From RHKX01 sp964497825 (lineage in GTDB: Bacteria > Actinomycetota > Thermoleophilia > Solirubrobacterales > 70-9), in the NCBI GenBank assembly GCA_964497825.1, contig CAZCFA010000083.1, forward strand, positions 1 to 10,326: 10,326 nt of DNA, written 5' to 3'. The notes under the pieces are model-generated. The model ran no database searches and was not told the origin of the DNA. It worked only from the letters and a program-made list of their open reading frames with translations. The translations under genes were made by a program, and so were the position numbers. Below, piece by piece: positions 1 through 6,907 of this stretch. Numbering within the stretch: the first letter of the stretch is position 1; each line of letters begins with the position of its first letter.

Positions 1-2
1 CG

Positions 3-854
3 ATCGCCCAGTATCAGGCGGCGCGGTTCTCGGCCGCCTGCAAGGTCTACGCACCGGTCTACCGGCAGCTGACGCTGCGGGCGATCAACGCCACCGAGGG
101 CCTCGACCCGAGCGCCGTAAAGCGCGCCTACGGCGACGTGCTGCGGGCCTGGCGCGAGTACCTGCACAACTACAACCACGGCCGCGGCGTCGTCCTGATC
201 GGTCACTCGCAGGGAGCCGGGATGCTGACCAAGCTGCTGCGCACCGAGATCGAGCGCAAGCGCGCGCAGCGCCGCAAGCTGGTCTCGGCGCTGCTGCTCG
301 GCGGCAACGTCCTCGTCCGCAAGGGCGAGCGCACCGGCGGCAGCTTCCGCCGCACCCCGACCTGCAAGCAGCCGGACGAGACCGGCTGCGTGATCGCCTT
401 CTCGACCTTCGGCTCGACCCCGCCCGCCGACGCGATCTTCGGCACCGTCAGCGGCGCCCTCGTCGACGTCGGCAACCGCGATCCCGACGAGCTCAAGGTC
501 GTCTGCACGAAGCCGTCGGCGTTCGGCGCCGACGGCGGCCGGCTCGAGACGTTCGTCCGCGGGACGCCGTTCCCGGGCACGCTCGGGCTCGGGATCGCGA
601 TCCTCTACGGCGGCGCCCAGCCGACCGCGGCGACGCCGTGGCTGAAGCCGCAGGACCGCTACAGCGGCCGCTGCGTGCGCGAGAACGAGGCCAACGTGCT
701 GCGCTTGACCCCGCTCGGGAACGCGCCGACGCTGAACCCCTCGCCGACGCCGCAGTGGGGCCTGCACCTCGTCGACGTCAACATCGCGCTCGGCGACCTC
801 GTGCGCACGGTGAAAGCACGGGCGCGCGCCTACGCCGGCGCGGCGGCGGGCTGA
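3..854 (+). CDS. DUF3089 family alpha/beta-hydrolase (lipase-like), 5' truncated by the window
   Basis: The reading frame is open from the first bases of the window and ends in TGA at 852-854. About 283 C-terminal residues are visible, and the true start lies upstream. A GTG at 138 is in frame, but family-like sequence (QAARFSAACKVYAPVYRQ) precedes it, so it is not the start. The nucleophile elbow GHSQGAG carries the likely catalytic serine near visible residue 69, preceded by a hydrophobic strand (RGVVLIGHS), as in alpha/beta-hydrolases. The pattern fits DUF3089 (PF11288), a lipase-like family common in actinobacteria. Four cysteines downstream of the elbow (TCKQ, GCVI, VVCT, GRCV) could form disulfides in an exported protein; a signal peptide would lie outside the window. 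The substrate is unknown. It converges on the P450 gene. Confidence 0.85.
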   Translation: MAQYQAARFSAACKVYAPVYRQLTLRAINATEGLDPSAVKRAYGDVLRAWREYLHNYNHGRGVVLIGHSQGAGMLTKLLRTEIERKRAQRRKLVSALLLGGNVLVRKGERTGGSFRRTPTCKQPDETGCVIAFSTFGSTPPADAIFGTVSGALVDVGNRDPDELKVVCTKPSAFGADGGRLETFVRGTPFPGTLGLGIAILYGGAQPTAATPWLKPQDRYSGRCVRENEANVLRLTPLGNAPTLNPSPTPQWGLHLVDVNIALGDLVRTVKARARAYAGAAAG

Positions 855-873
855 GCGCCGCACCGCGGCTCAG
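851..873. terminator. Bidirectional hairpin enclosing two convergent stop codons
   Basis: CTGA (851-854) pairs with TCAG (870-873) and GCCGC (857-861) pairs with GCGGC (865-869), around an ACC loop, with two unpaired bases (GC) on the left arm. The arms contain the TGA of the DUF3089 gene and the complement of the TGA of the P450 gene. No T-tract follows on either side. A role in ending or insulating convergent transcripts is inferred from position. Confidence 0.45.
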
Positions 874-2150
874 CGCAGCCGCACCGGCAGCGACTTGAGC
901 TGGTTGACGAACTGCGTCTCCGCGTAGCGCGGCGGCCCGGCGATCGCGATCGCCGGGAAGCGCGCCAGCGTCTCCTCGATCAGCACCCGCAGCTCGAGCC
1001 GGGCGAGCGCCGTGCCGAGGCAGTAGTGGCGGCCGCCGGCGCCGAAGGCCTGGTGCTCGGCGTTGCGGCGCAGGTCGAAGCGGTGCGGGTCCTCGTAGCG
1101 GCTCTCGTCGCGGTTCGACGACACGTACCACATCACCACCTTCTCGCCGGCCGAGATCCGCCGGCCGTTGAGCTCGACGTCGCGGGTCGCGGTGCGGCGG
1201 AAGTGGGCGAAGGCGGGGAACATCCGCAGCGCCTCCTCGACCGCCTGCGGGATCAGCGCCGGGTCATCGATCAGCATCGCCCGCTGCTCGGGGTCCTCCA
1301 TCAGCGCCCGCATCGCGCTGCAGAAGGTCGCCTTGGTGCTGTCGTTGCCGGCGGCGACGAGCAGGAAGAAGCCCATCACGATCTCGTGCTCGCTGAGCCG
1401 CTCGCCGTCGACCTCGGCGTGGACGAGGACGCTGGTCAGGTCGTCGGTCGGGTTCTCGCGCCGCTCGGCGATCAGCCGCGAGCAGCGCTCGAAGATCTCG
1501 GGGATGTCGCGCTCCATCACCGCGGCGACGCCGCCCGGGTTGACGTCGGGATCGTTGGCCGCGAGGACCGAGTTCATCAGCCGCGCCCAGTCCTCGTCCT
1601 CGCCCGGGGGGATGCCCATGAAGCTGCCGATCACGCGCGAGACGAACGGCTGCGCGATCTCGGTCACGACCTCGACCTCGTCGCGGTCCTCGACGCGGTC
1701 GAGGACATCGGTGGCGATCGCCCGGATCGCGCCCTCGTGCTCGGCGATCCGCTTCGGCGTGAAGCCGCGCTGGAACAGCGCCTTGAGCCGGTCGTGCTTG
1801 GGCGGGTCCATGCCGATGAACATCGCCTGGACCAGCTCCAGCGGCAGGATCGAGTGGGTCAGCGCCGTGATCCCCTGGGCCGAGGAGTAGGTCTCCCAGT
1901 CGCGGCTGACCTCGAACACGTCGTCGGCCCTGGTCACCGACCAGAAGCCCTCCTCGTCCGGGTACTCGGTGATCCGCGGGCTCCAGTGGACCGGACACTC
2001 GGAGCGCAGCCGCGCGAACAGCGGCTGCGGCGGCCCGTCGCCCCAGTACTGCTGATCGGATACGCAGAGCTCCTCGAACGGGACTTCGGTGCCGTCGGCT
2101 GGGGCGTTGCCGTCGGCTGGGGCGTTCGCGGTCTGCTCGCTGGCTTCCAT
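870..2150 (-). CDS. Cytochrome P450, CYP125/CYP124/CYP142-like
   Basis: A soluble bacterial P450 of 426 residues, the usual length. The I-helix oxygen-activation motif AGNDST is at residues 267-272, the ExxR motif EALR at 306-309, and the haem loop FGAGGRHYCLG at 369-379 with ligand Cys377. The 11-residue loop and the MDPPKHDRLK motif (114-123) resemble the actinobacterial CYP125/124/142 group, which oxidises sterol side chains or branched lipids; the substrate here cannot be read from sequence. The ATG start is supported by GGAGGAG at 2155-2161. Residues 15-26 arise partly from an 18-bp tandem duplication. It is divergent from the quinone oxidoreductase gene. No ferredoxin gene is adjacent; the FNR-type reductase at 4137-4937 is a conceivable but unproven electron partner. 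Confidence 0.95.
   Translation of the reverse strand: MEASEQTANAPADGNAPADGTEVPFEELCVSDQQYWGDGPPQPLFARLRSECPVHWSPRITEYPDEEGFWSVTRADDVFEVSRDWETYSSAQGITALTHSILPLELVQAMFIGMDPPKHDRLKALFQRGFTPKRIAEHEGAIRAIATDVLDRVEDRDEVEVVTEIAQPFVSRVIGSFMGIPPGEDEDWARLMNSVLAANDPDVNPGGVAAVMERDIPEIFERCSRLIAERRENPTDDLTSVLVHAEVDGERLSEHEIVMGFFLLVAAGNDSTKATFCSAMRALMEDPEQRAMLIDDPALIPQAVEEALRMFPAFAHFRRTATRDVELNGRRISAGEKVVMWYVSSNRDESRYEDPHRFDLRRNAEHQAFGAGGRHYCLGTALARLELRVLIEETLARFPAIAIAGPPRYAETQFVNQLKSLPVRLR
2091..2126. repeat. 18-bp perfect tandem duplication inside the P450 N-terminus
   Basis: The unit gccgtcggctggggcgtt occurs twice in direct succession (2091-2108 and 2109-2126). On the minus strand it encodes NAPADG twice, giving a flexible Ala/Pro/Asp-rich leader before the P450 fold. 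The length is a multiple of three, so the frame is kept. It looks like a recent slippage duplication. Confidence 0.9.
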
Positions 2151-2290
2151 CTCTCTCCTCCGGGAAGGGCTGGCCGGTCAGCCAAGCCTAATGCGGCCGG
2201 TCCACGGGCGGGCGTGGGCTCGGTCACAGCTGTCGCGGCAGCCGGTCGCGCGCGGATCGCCGCCGCGAATCCGTAGTCGCCACGGTCCTC

Positions 2291-2330
2291 GAAACCTACA
2301 AATCCGGATACGTTATTGGCAGTATTGCCC
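2291..2330. promoter_or_regulatory. AT-rich divergent promoter/operator candidate
   Basis: The 212-bp divergent gap holds a locally AT-rich stretch that stands out from the surrounding DNA. It contains an inverted repeat ATAC-N10-GTAT (2308-2311 and 2322-2325), an 8-bp palindrome ATCCGGAT (2302-2309), and GGCA-GTAT-TGCC (2318-2329). Both flanking genes must be transcribed from this gap. The gap suits a shared operator for a sulfide- or metal-responsive repressor, but no clean -35/-10 pair is recognised and the regulator is not in the window. Confidence 0.35.
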
Positions 2331-2362
2331 CTGCGACCTCGGAAGTCGGGAGGCTTCGGCGG

Positions 2363-3550
2363 ATGAACGAGCATCACAGGATCGTCGTGGTCGGCGGCGG
2401 CACGGCCGGGATCACGGTCGCGGCGCGGCTCTGCCGCGCCCTCGACGAGCCCGACGTCGCGATCATCGAGCCCTCGGCGACCCACTTCTACCAGCCGCTT
2501 TGGACCCTGGTCGGCGGCGGCGTCGCCGACCGCGAGCGCAGCGCCCGCCCCGAGGCCGACCTGATTCCCGACGGGGCGAGCTGGATCCAAGCCGCGGTCA
2601 GCGAGCTGCTGCCGGATGAGGACGGCGTCCGCACCGCCGACGGCCGCGAGATCGGCTACGACCAGCTCGTCGTCGCTCCGGGGCTGACCCTGGGCTGGGA
2701 CGCGATCGAGGGGCTCGAGGGCCGGCTCGGCCGCGACGGCATCTGCTCCAACTACGGCTACGACCAGTGCGAGCGGACCTGGGAGACGATCTCGGCCTTC
2801 GACGGCGGCACGGCGCTGTTCACGATGCCGCCGCCGCCGATCAAGTGCGCCGGGGCGCCGCAGAAGATCATGTACATGGCCGACGACGCCTTCCGCCGGG
2901 CCGGGGTCCGCGACCGCAGCAGGGTGATCTACGGTTCGGCGACGCCCGGCATCTTCGCCGTAGCGGAGTACGCGCGCACGCTCGAGCGGGTGATCGCCCG
3001 GCGCCGGATCGAGACCCGCTACTCGCACCGGCTGACCGCGATCCGCGCCGACGAGCGCGAGGCCACGTTCGTCGACGGCGACGGCGCCGAGGTCGTGATC
3101 GGCTACGAGATGATCCACGTCGTCCCGCCCCAGGGGCCGCACCAGTTCGTCGCCAGCAGCCCGCTCGCCGACGCCGGCGGCTGGGTCGAGGTCGATCCCG
3201 CGACCCTGCGCCACCGCCGCTACCCGAACGTCTTCTCGCTCGGCGACGCCTCGAGCCTGCCGACCTCAAAGACCGGCGCCGCCGTCCGCGGCCAGGCCCC
3301 GGTCCTGGTCGAGAACCTGCTGGCGACGATCGCCGGCCGCGAGCCGACCGCCGGCTACGACGGCTACACGGCCTGCCCGCTGGTGACCGGGTACGGGCGC
3401 CTGGTCATGGCCGAGTTCGACTACGAGCTCGACCCGAAGCCGAGCTTCCCGCTGATCGACACGACGAAGGAGCGCTGGAGCATGTACCAGCTCAAGCGCT
3501 TCGGCCTGCCCCTGTTCTACTGGAACGCGATGCTGCGCGGCCGCGGCTGA
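2363..3550 (+). CDS. sqr: Sulfide:quinone oxidoreductase (mitochondrial SQOR-like type)
   Basis: An FAD-dependent disulfide oxidoreductase of 395 residues that should oxidise sulfide to sulfane sulfur and pass electrons to the membrane quinone pool. The N-terminal FAD fold has VVVGGGTAG at 8-16, and HFYQPLWTLVGGG follows at 41-53. The two redox cysteines known from human SQOR (Cys201 and Cys379) have clear equivalents: Cys162 in KCAGAPQKI and Cys338 in YTACPLVTGYG. The second FAD motif NVFSLGDAS is at 289-297. The C-terminal WSMYQLKRFGLPLFYWNAM (372-390) is amphipathic, consistent with a monotopic membrane anchor. ATG at 2363 has GGGAGG at 2348-2353. No persulfide dioxygenase or rhodanese gene is adjacent, so the sulfane sulfur acceptor is unknown. 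Confidence 0.9.
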   Translation: MNEHHRIVVVGGGTAGITVAARLCRALDEPDVAIIEPSATHFYQPLWTLVGGGVADRERSARPEADLIPDGASWIQAAVSELLPDEDGVRTADGREIGYDQLVVAPGLTLGWDAIEGLEGRLGRDGICSNYGYDQCERTWETISAFDGGTALFTMPPPPIKCAGAPQKIMYMADDAFRRAGVRDRSRVIYGSATPGIFAVAEYARTLERVIARRRIETRYSHRLTAIRADEREATFVDGDGAEVVIGYEMIHVVPPQGPHQFVASSPLADAGGWVEVDPATLRHRRYPNVFSLGDASSLPTSKTGAAVRGQAPVLVENLLATIAGREPTAGYDGYTACPLVTGYGRLVMAEFDYELDPKPSFPLIDTTKERWSMYQLKRFGLPLFYWNAMLRGRG

Positions 3551-3551
3551 G

Positions 3552-3570
3552 CGCCGTCTTTTCGCCGGCG
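3552..3570. terminator. Hairpin between convergent SQR and adenosyltransferase genes
   Basis: CGCCG (3552-3556) pairs with CGGCG (3566-3570) around a nine-base loop containing TTTT, filling nearly all of the 20-bp gap between the two stop codons. A terminator role is inferred from position; there is no classical T-tract after the stem. Confidence 0.4.
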
Positions 3571-4140
3571 TCAATCGTGGCTGAGCGGCTCCTCCTCGTC
3601 GCCGGCGGCCCGGCGGGCGAGCACGTAGGCCAGGTCGGAGGCGCGGTTGACGTAGGCGACCAGGACGGGCTCGATCGCGAGATCGCGCTCGCGGGCGGCG
3701 ACGAGCCGGCGCTCGATCCGGCGCAGCGCCGTCCGCGCCAGATCGAGCGCGGCGGAGGCGGCGCCGGCGCCGGGCACGACGAAGGCCGGGCGCAGCGGCC
3801 GCTCGCTGACGAGCCGGTCGATCGTCGCCTCGAGCGCCGCGGTCATCTCGACCGTCACCAGCGAGACCCCGGCGACGAGGCGATCGCGCTCGCGCGGGTT
3901 CGCGGCGAGGTCGGCGGCGACGACGAACAGGTCGCGCTGCAGCGCGAGCACCGGCCCGGCGAGCGCCTCGTCGCCGGCGAGGAAGGCGCGCGCGAGCCCG
4001 AGCGCGGCGACCGCCTCGTCGACGCTGCCGCAGAGCTCGACCACCGGATCGGCCTTCGAGACGCGGCCGCCGAACAGGCGTCCGGTGCTGCCGTCGTCGC
4101 CGGTCTTGGTGTAGATCGGCGGCAGCTCGCCGGCGCTCAC
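3571..4140 (-). CDS. Cob(I)alamin adenosyltransferase, PduO/MMAB type
   Basis: A 189-residue ATP:corrinoid adenosyltransferase, normal length for PduO-type enzymes, which makes adenosylcobalamin from ATP and cob(I)alamin. The N-terminal ATP-binding segment YTKTGDDGSTG is at 10-20, followed by RVSKADP (26-32) and GSVDEAVAALGLA (38-50). Next come LQRDLFVVAADLA (68-80), the conserved helix ARTALRRIERR (135-145) and YVNRASDLAYVLAR (163-176). The same frame stays open far upstream, but that part is a shadow of the reductase gene. The GTG at 4140 is chosen because it precedes the family N-terminus directly and overlaps the upstream stop as GTGA (4137-4140), the signature of translational coupling. 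No B12-dependent mutase is in the window. Confidence 0.93.
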   Translation of the reverse strand: MSAGELPPIYTKTGDDGSTGRLFGGRVSKADPVVELCGSVDEAVAALGLARAFLAGDEALAGPVLALQRDLFVVAADLAANPRERDRLVAGVSLVTVEMTAALEATIDRLVSERPLRPAFVVPGAGAASAALDLARTALRRIERRLVAARERDLAIEPVLVAYVNRASDLAYVLARRAAGDEEEPLSHD

Positions 4141-4937
4141 GGCCGCGGCTCCGACGCCCGCGGCGTGGCGCCCGACCACGGCTGCGGCTCGACGTAGAAG
4201 ACCTCGGTGTGGACCAGCTCGCGCGGCGCCCCGAGCGCCACCGCGGCCTCGGCGCAGGCCGCCACGAACCCGGGGGCGCCGGCGATGAAGACCTCGTGGC
4301 CGCCGAGGTCGCCGGCCAGCTCCGGCAGCAGCCCCGGCAGCCGGCCGCGCGGCGGCGGCCCCTCGGCCCCGGTCAGCGTCCGCGCGAAGCGGAATCGCGG
4401 CTGCTCCTCGACCAGGCGGGCGAAGCGCTCGCCGTCGATCACGTCGGCCTCGGTCCGGGCCGAGAACAGCAGCGTCAGCGCCGGCCGCCGCGGCGCCTCG
4501 AGCTCCGCCTCGATCAGGGCGCGGATCGGCGCCAGCCCCGAGCCGGCGGCGAGGTGCAGCAGCGGCCGCCGGCCGGCGGGGTCGGCGACGAAGGTCCCGT
4601 AGGGCCCCGAGACGCTGACCTCGTCGCCGACCGCCAGCCGGTCGTGGACCCAGCCGCTGGTCCGCCCGCCCGCGACCCGCGTCACCAGCAGCGACAGCCG
4701 CCCGTCGCGCCGCGGCGCGTTGGCGACCGAGTAGGAGCGCGGCGGCAGCTCGCCGTCGCGGTCCTCGAGCAGGACGTACTGGCCGGGCAGGTAGGCGAGC
4801 GCCCGCTCGAGCGGGGCGAGCAGCAGCTCGACGATCGCCGGCGTCGGCCGCTCGACCGCGAGCACCCGGTGCGGGGCCTGCTCGCTGGTCGCCGTCCATG
4901 GGTCCGGCGCGCCGGCAACGGGGGTCGGCTGGTTCAT
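4137..4937 (-). CDS. FNR-type FAD/NAD(P)H oxidoreductase lacking an iron-sulfur domain
   Basis: A 266-residue flavoprotein reductase of the ferredoxin-NADP reductase superfamily. The FAD-binding motif PPRSYSVANAP is at 65-75, preceded by LPGQYVLLED (50-59). The FAD phosphate region SGPYGTF is at 110-116, the nucleotide-binding motif HLAAGSGLAPIRALI at 128-142, and the terminal GAPGFVAACAEA at 220-231. No Cys cluster for a 2Fe-2S centre is present, so electrons must go to a separate acceptor. The ATG at 4937 is preferred over an in-frame TTG at 4967, because the added residues (MRSVARRAGR) look non-native; the ribosome site is weak for both. Its stop overlaps the adenosyltransferase GTG. Family members reduce ferredoxins, oxygenases or free flavins; supplying cob(II)alamin reduction to the coupled adenosyltransferase is an inference. 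Confidence 0.88.
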   Translation of the reverse strand: MNQPTPVAGAPDPWTATSEQAPHRVLAVERPTPAIVELLLAPLERALAYLPGQYVLLEDRDGELPPRSYSVANAPRRDGRLSLLVTRVAGGRTSGWVHDRLAVGDEVSVSGPYGTFVADPAGRRPLLHLAAGSGLAPIRALIEAELEAPRRPALTLLFSARTEADVIDGERFARLVEEQPRFRFARTLTGAEGPPPRGRLPGLLPELAGDLGGHEVFIAGAPGFVAACAEAAVALGAPRELVHTEVFYVEPQPWSGATPRASEPRP

Positions 4938-5332
4938 GCGGCCTGCTCGCCGGGCGACGGATCGCAATCCGCGAACCCGGGCGTCGGCGCTCCCGCGGGA
5001 AGCCGGCTCCGCCGTGGATGCGTCAACCTCGTCATCGATGCCCTCTCGGTCCCCCTTCCCGATCGGCGCACCGATGAAGCCGCGGCGATCGCGGCCGGCG
5101 ATTGCGCCTGCGCCGACGGATGGTCTCGGCTGCCGAGGGGTCCGGTTTCGCGGTCGCGGCCGAGCTCGATCGGGTCGCGACCGGCTACGGCCGCCGAGAC
5201 GCCGCAGGTAGCGTGTTCGGCCGCCAGGGTGATCCCCGATCGAGACAGCATCGCGGGTCCCGACGGACCCGAGCGCCGAGCGCCCGCAGGCGCCGCGGCC
5301 GCGATCGCCGACCCCGTACCGGCGAGCGCGAG
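4938..5332. other. 395-bp divergent non-coding region
   Basis: This separates the minus-strand reductase operon from the plus-strand synthase gene and should hold both promoters. Open frames cross it, but none resembles a protein family. Visible structure is limited to a 10-bp palindrome GGTCGCGACC (5173-5182) and a perfect 7-bp hairpin (5254-5271). No cobalamin riboswitch hallmark (B12-box-like core) was recognised upstream of the minus operon, and no consensus -10/-35 pair stands out. Part of the right end may be coding if the synthase starts further upstream. Confidence 0.5.
5254..5271. other. Perfect 7-bp stem-loop upstream of the synthase gene
   Basis: cgggtcc (5254-5260) and ggacccg (5265-5271) are exact inverted repeats around the tetraloop cgac, about 60 bases before the proposed start of the synthase. 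It could be a leader hairpin or an operator. In DNA this GC-rich, chance occurrence is possible. Confidence 0.35.
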
Positions 5333-6427
5333 TTGAGCGCGATCAGCTCGAGCGGGCGGTCGGGGCCCGTCCTCCTGCTCCGGGGCCTGCGCGCCAATCG
5401 GGCCCGGCCCGACCTCGCGGCGCTGGCCGCCGAAGCCGATCCGGAGCGCTTCGTCGAGCTGATGCTCCCGCACGCGGCGCGCAGCTTCGCGGCGAGCATC
5501 GTGATCCTGCCGCGAGCGATGGCCCGGGCGGCATCGGTCGGCTACCTCTACTGCCGGATGCTCGACACCTACGAGGATCTGCTCCCCGACCCGGCGCGGA
5601 AGGTCGAGCAGCTGACCGCCTTCGGGGCCCGGTTCGCCGGCGAAACCGCCCCGCCCCCGCCGCCGCTGCCGGCCGGTGCCGCGCGCAACGACCGCGACCG
5701 TGTCCACCTGCTGCTGGTCGAGCGCTGCGCTCTCGTCGATGCCGCCTACGCGCGGCTCGATCCGCGGGCGCGGGCGCTGATCGCCGAGCTCGTCAGCTCG
5801 ATGGCCGCGGGCATGGTCTGGTCGACCACCGCCTTCGCCGAGCAGGGCGGGGTGCTGACCGGCGCCGAGCAGCTCGGCCGCTACTGCCGCAACGTGATCG
5901 GGCTGCCGACCGTCTTCTTGCTCGAGCTCGTGCGCGCGGCCGAGCTCGACGAAGCCGCCCGCGAGGACGCGCTGCTGGTCGGCGAGATGGTCCAGCTCGC
6001 CAACGTCACCCGCGACATCGAGGAGGACCTCGAGCGCGGCATCGGCTACCACCCGGCGCTGCGACCGCTGCTCGGCGCCCGGCCGCGGAACCCGGAGGCG
6101 CGGGCGGCCGTGCGCGAGGTCCGGGCCGAGCTCACCTACCTGGCGCTGACCCGGGCCCCCGCCTACCGGCGCATGTACGAGCGGCTCGGCCTCGACCGCC
6201 GCGCCTCGGTTCGGACCGCGGCGATCGTGCTGCTGCTGTTCACGAGCCTCCACTACCGCGGCTGCGCGCGGGCGACCGGCCACCGCGGCTGGAGCTCGCC
6301 GCGAGGCCGCGGCGGCGTGATCGCGCGCGGGCTCCCCTGCCTGCTCGGCCGCGGCAGCGCCGACCGGGTTCTGCGCTCGGTCGAGCGCGACCTGATGCGC
6401 GGCGCCGCCGAGCTGGCGCCGGGCTGA
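5333..6427 (+). CDS. Squalene/phytoene synthase family protein
   Basis: A head-to-head prenyl synthase-like protein (PF00494) of about 364 residues. It has ARSFAASIVILPR (49-61), a first acidic motif YLYCRMLDTYEDL (71-83) and a second motif NVTRDIEEDLERG (224-236), which in the family bind the diphosphate magnesium ions. GRYCRNVIGLP (182-192) corresponds to the conserved Tyr-Cys-x-x-x-x-Gly region. Such enzymes condense two farnesyl or geranylgeranyl diphosphates to squalene or phytoene; the product here is undetermined. The start is uncertain. TTG at 5333 includes the helix before the family domain, GTG at 5213 gives a low-complexity extension, and ATG at 5462 would cut into conserved sequence. 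A Pro-rich linker (107-113) is unusual. A 57-bp gap leads to the SRPBCC gene on the same strand. Confidence 0.85.
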   Translation: MSAISSSGRSGPVLLLRGLRANRARPDLAALAAEADPERFVELMLPHAARSFAASIVILPRAMARAASVGYLYCRMLDTYEDLLPDPARKVEQLTAFGARFAGETAPPPPPLPAGAARNDRDRVHLLLVERCALVDAAYARLDPRARALIAELVSSMAAGMVWSTTAFAEQGGVLTGAEQLGRYCRNVIGLPTVFLLELVRAAELDEAAREDALLVGEMVQLANVTRDIEEDLERGIGYHPALRPLLGARPRNPEARAAVREVRAELTYLALTRAPAYRRMYERLGLDRRASVRTAAIVLLLFTSLHYRGCARATGHRGWSSPRGRGGVIARGLPCLLGRGSADRVLRSVERDLMRGAAELAPG

Positions 6428-6471
6428 CCCCGGCGCCGCTCGCCTGCGATCCTGCGATCCCTACTCCCGCC

Positions 6472-6477
6472 AGGAGG
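6472..6477 (+). promoter_or_regulatory. Strong ribosome binding site setting the SRPBCC GTG start
   Basis: AGGAGG lies seven bases before the GTG at 6485. It is one of the best ribosome sites in the window and fixes a non-ATG start. Confidence 0.75.
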
Positions 6478-6484
6478 TTTCAAC

Positions 6485-6907
6485 GTGGCGATTCAGGAGA
6501 TCGACGTCCGCGGCAGCGCCGCTGCCGAGCCCGCGGCGGTCTGGGCACTGCTCGACGACAGCGCCGGCTGGCCCGAGTGGACGCCGATCGAGTCGTGTGA
6601 GATCGAGCGCCCCCGGGCCGAGGGCGTCAACGAGATCCGCCGCTTCAAGACCGGCCGGGTCACGGTCCGCGAGGAGATCGTCGAGCGCCAGCCCGAGCGC
6701 CGGCTCGTCTACACGCTGCTCGGCGGCCTCGCCGTCCGCGACTACGTCGCCGAGATCGACCTGACGCCGACCGCCGAGGGCACCGAGGTCCGCTGGCACA
6801 CGACCTTCGCCGCGAAGCTGCCAGGCCTGGGCGGGATCTACCGGCGCGCGCTGGACAAGGCGACGCGGCAGTTCGTCGACGGGCTCTGCGCGCGGGCGGC
6901 GGGTTGA
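6485..6907 (+). CDS. SRPBCC (START/Bet v1-like) family protein
   Basis: A 140-residue single-domain protein of the SRPBCC fold, a helix-grip barrel with a deep hydrophobic cavity for lipids or aromatic ligands. Typical features are the opening strand and helix with PAAVWALLDDSAGWPEWTP (16-34), the central strands FKTGRVTVREEIVERQPERR (54-73), and VRWHTTF (102-108) followed by a C-terminal amphipathic helix (YRRALDKATRQFVDGL, 119-134). No catalytic residue can be assigned. GTG at 6485 is supported by the ribosome site at 6472-6477. Its TGA overlaps the next ATG by one base (TGATG at 6905-6909), so it is very likely co-translated with the OsmC-family gene. Its place after the prenyl synthase allows a lipid-handling role, but this is only a guess. 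Confidence 0.85.
   Translation: MAIQEIDVRGSAAAEPAAVWALLDDSAGWPEWTPIESCEIERPRAEGVNEIRRFKTGRVTVREEIVERQPERRLVYTLLGGLAVRDYVAEIDLTPTAEGTEVRWHTTFAAKLPGLGGIYRRALDKATRQFVDGLCARAAG

Noticed and set aside
1026..2276. Long plus-strand open frame of 416 codons antisense to the P450
   Set aside because: Its translation is Arg/Ala/Val/Asp-rich without family likeness and mirrors the codon bias of the well-supported P450 on the other strand; it is a GC-driven shadow.
4141..4899. Upstream extension of the adenosyltransferase frame, suggesting a fused 442-residue protein
   Set aside because: The extra residues are Arg/Ala/Gly-rich and lie entirely over the FNR-type reductase in another frame; the family N-terminus begins at GTG 4140.
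4938..5332. Cobalamin riboswitch upstream of the reductase-adenosyltransferase operon
   Set aside because: Read on the minus strand, no B12-box-like core or recognisable riboswitch scaffold was found; a covariance-model search would settle it.
4934..6283. 449-codon minus-strand frame over the synthase gene
   Set aside because: No recognisable domain; it is antisense to a gene with two conserved acidic motifs.
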